From Armatimonadota bacterium (GTDB lineage: Bacteria; Armatimonadota; Zipacnadia; Zipacnadales; UBA11051), in assembly GCA_003542955.1 (NCBI GenBank), contig DPJP01000387.1, forward strand, positions 1,937-7,796: a stretch of DNA of 5,860 nt, given 5' to 3'. Both the position numbers and the translations under genes were made by a program. The notes beneath the pieces were generated by a model. The model saw only the letters and a program-made list of their open reading frames with translations. It had not been told where the DNA came from and made no database searches. This document shows positions 5,830-5,860 of this stretch, one piece after another (the first letter of the stretch is position 1; each line of letters starts with the position of its first letter).

Positions 5830-5860
5830 GTACCGAAGTCTCAGGGTTGCCAGATTGAGA

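Noticed and set aside
5847..5852. TTGCCA at the right edge, identical to the -35 hexamer of the murC promoter candidate.
   Set aside because: Its -10 partner would lie outside the window, and a lone hexamer is not evidence.
1..5860. tRNA, rRNA, CRISPR array, insertion sequence, phage or attachment site.
   Set aside because: No cloverleaf-like sequence, regularly spaced repeats, transposase or terminal inverted repeats were seen on either strand by reading.

Overview
The window comes from a GC-rich bacterial chromosome. It holds part of a division and cell wall (dcw) cluster, with all genes on the + strand. In order these are the 3' two thirds of murG (cut by the left window edge), murC, a short divergent ftsQ/divIB, ftsA, and a membrane-anchored anti-sigma-like protein with two zinc-binding domains. 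The species cannot be fixed from this sequence. High GC, short FtsQ, GTG/TTG starts and gene order argue for a little-studied lineage rather than a classic enterobacterial or Bacillus-type dcw cluster. Armatimonadota-like or related taxa are possible, but this is a guess.

Layout: murG ends at 765. A 164-bp gap follows, up to the preferred murC start. It carries a good sigma70-type promoter candidate (TTGCCA-17-TAGAAT) and a GC-rich hairpin just before murC. murC (930-2327) is followed after 15 bp by ftsQ (2343-3065), and 62 bp later by ftsA, whose most likely start is TTG at 3128 (to 4375). After a 157-bp gap with no convincing promoter comes the double zinc-finger protein (4533-5807). A weak GC hairpin lies after it, and the window ends inside the next intergenic region.

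How the genes work together: MurG adds GlcNAc to lipid I at the inner face of the membrane, giving lipid II. MurC commits UDP-MurNAc to the peptide stem. FtsQ and FtsA are divisome components, with FtsA as the actin-like membrane anchor of the Z ring. The arrangement therefore couples precursor supply to septation. murB or ddl, often found between murC and ftsQ, are absent here, and the slot right after ftsA that usually holds ftsZ holds the anti-sigma-like gene instead. This last gene is the most unusual part of the window. It has a 76-residue tandem duplication of a ZAS (zinc-binding anti-sigma) module, one membrane segment and a tail of roughly 240 residues rich in Ala, Pro, Thr and Ser, which suggests a link between envelope state and transcription. 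No partner sigma factor gene is visible in the window.
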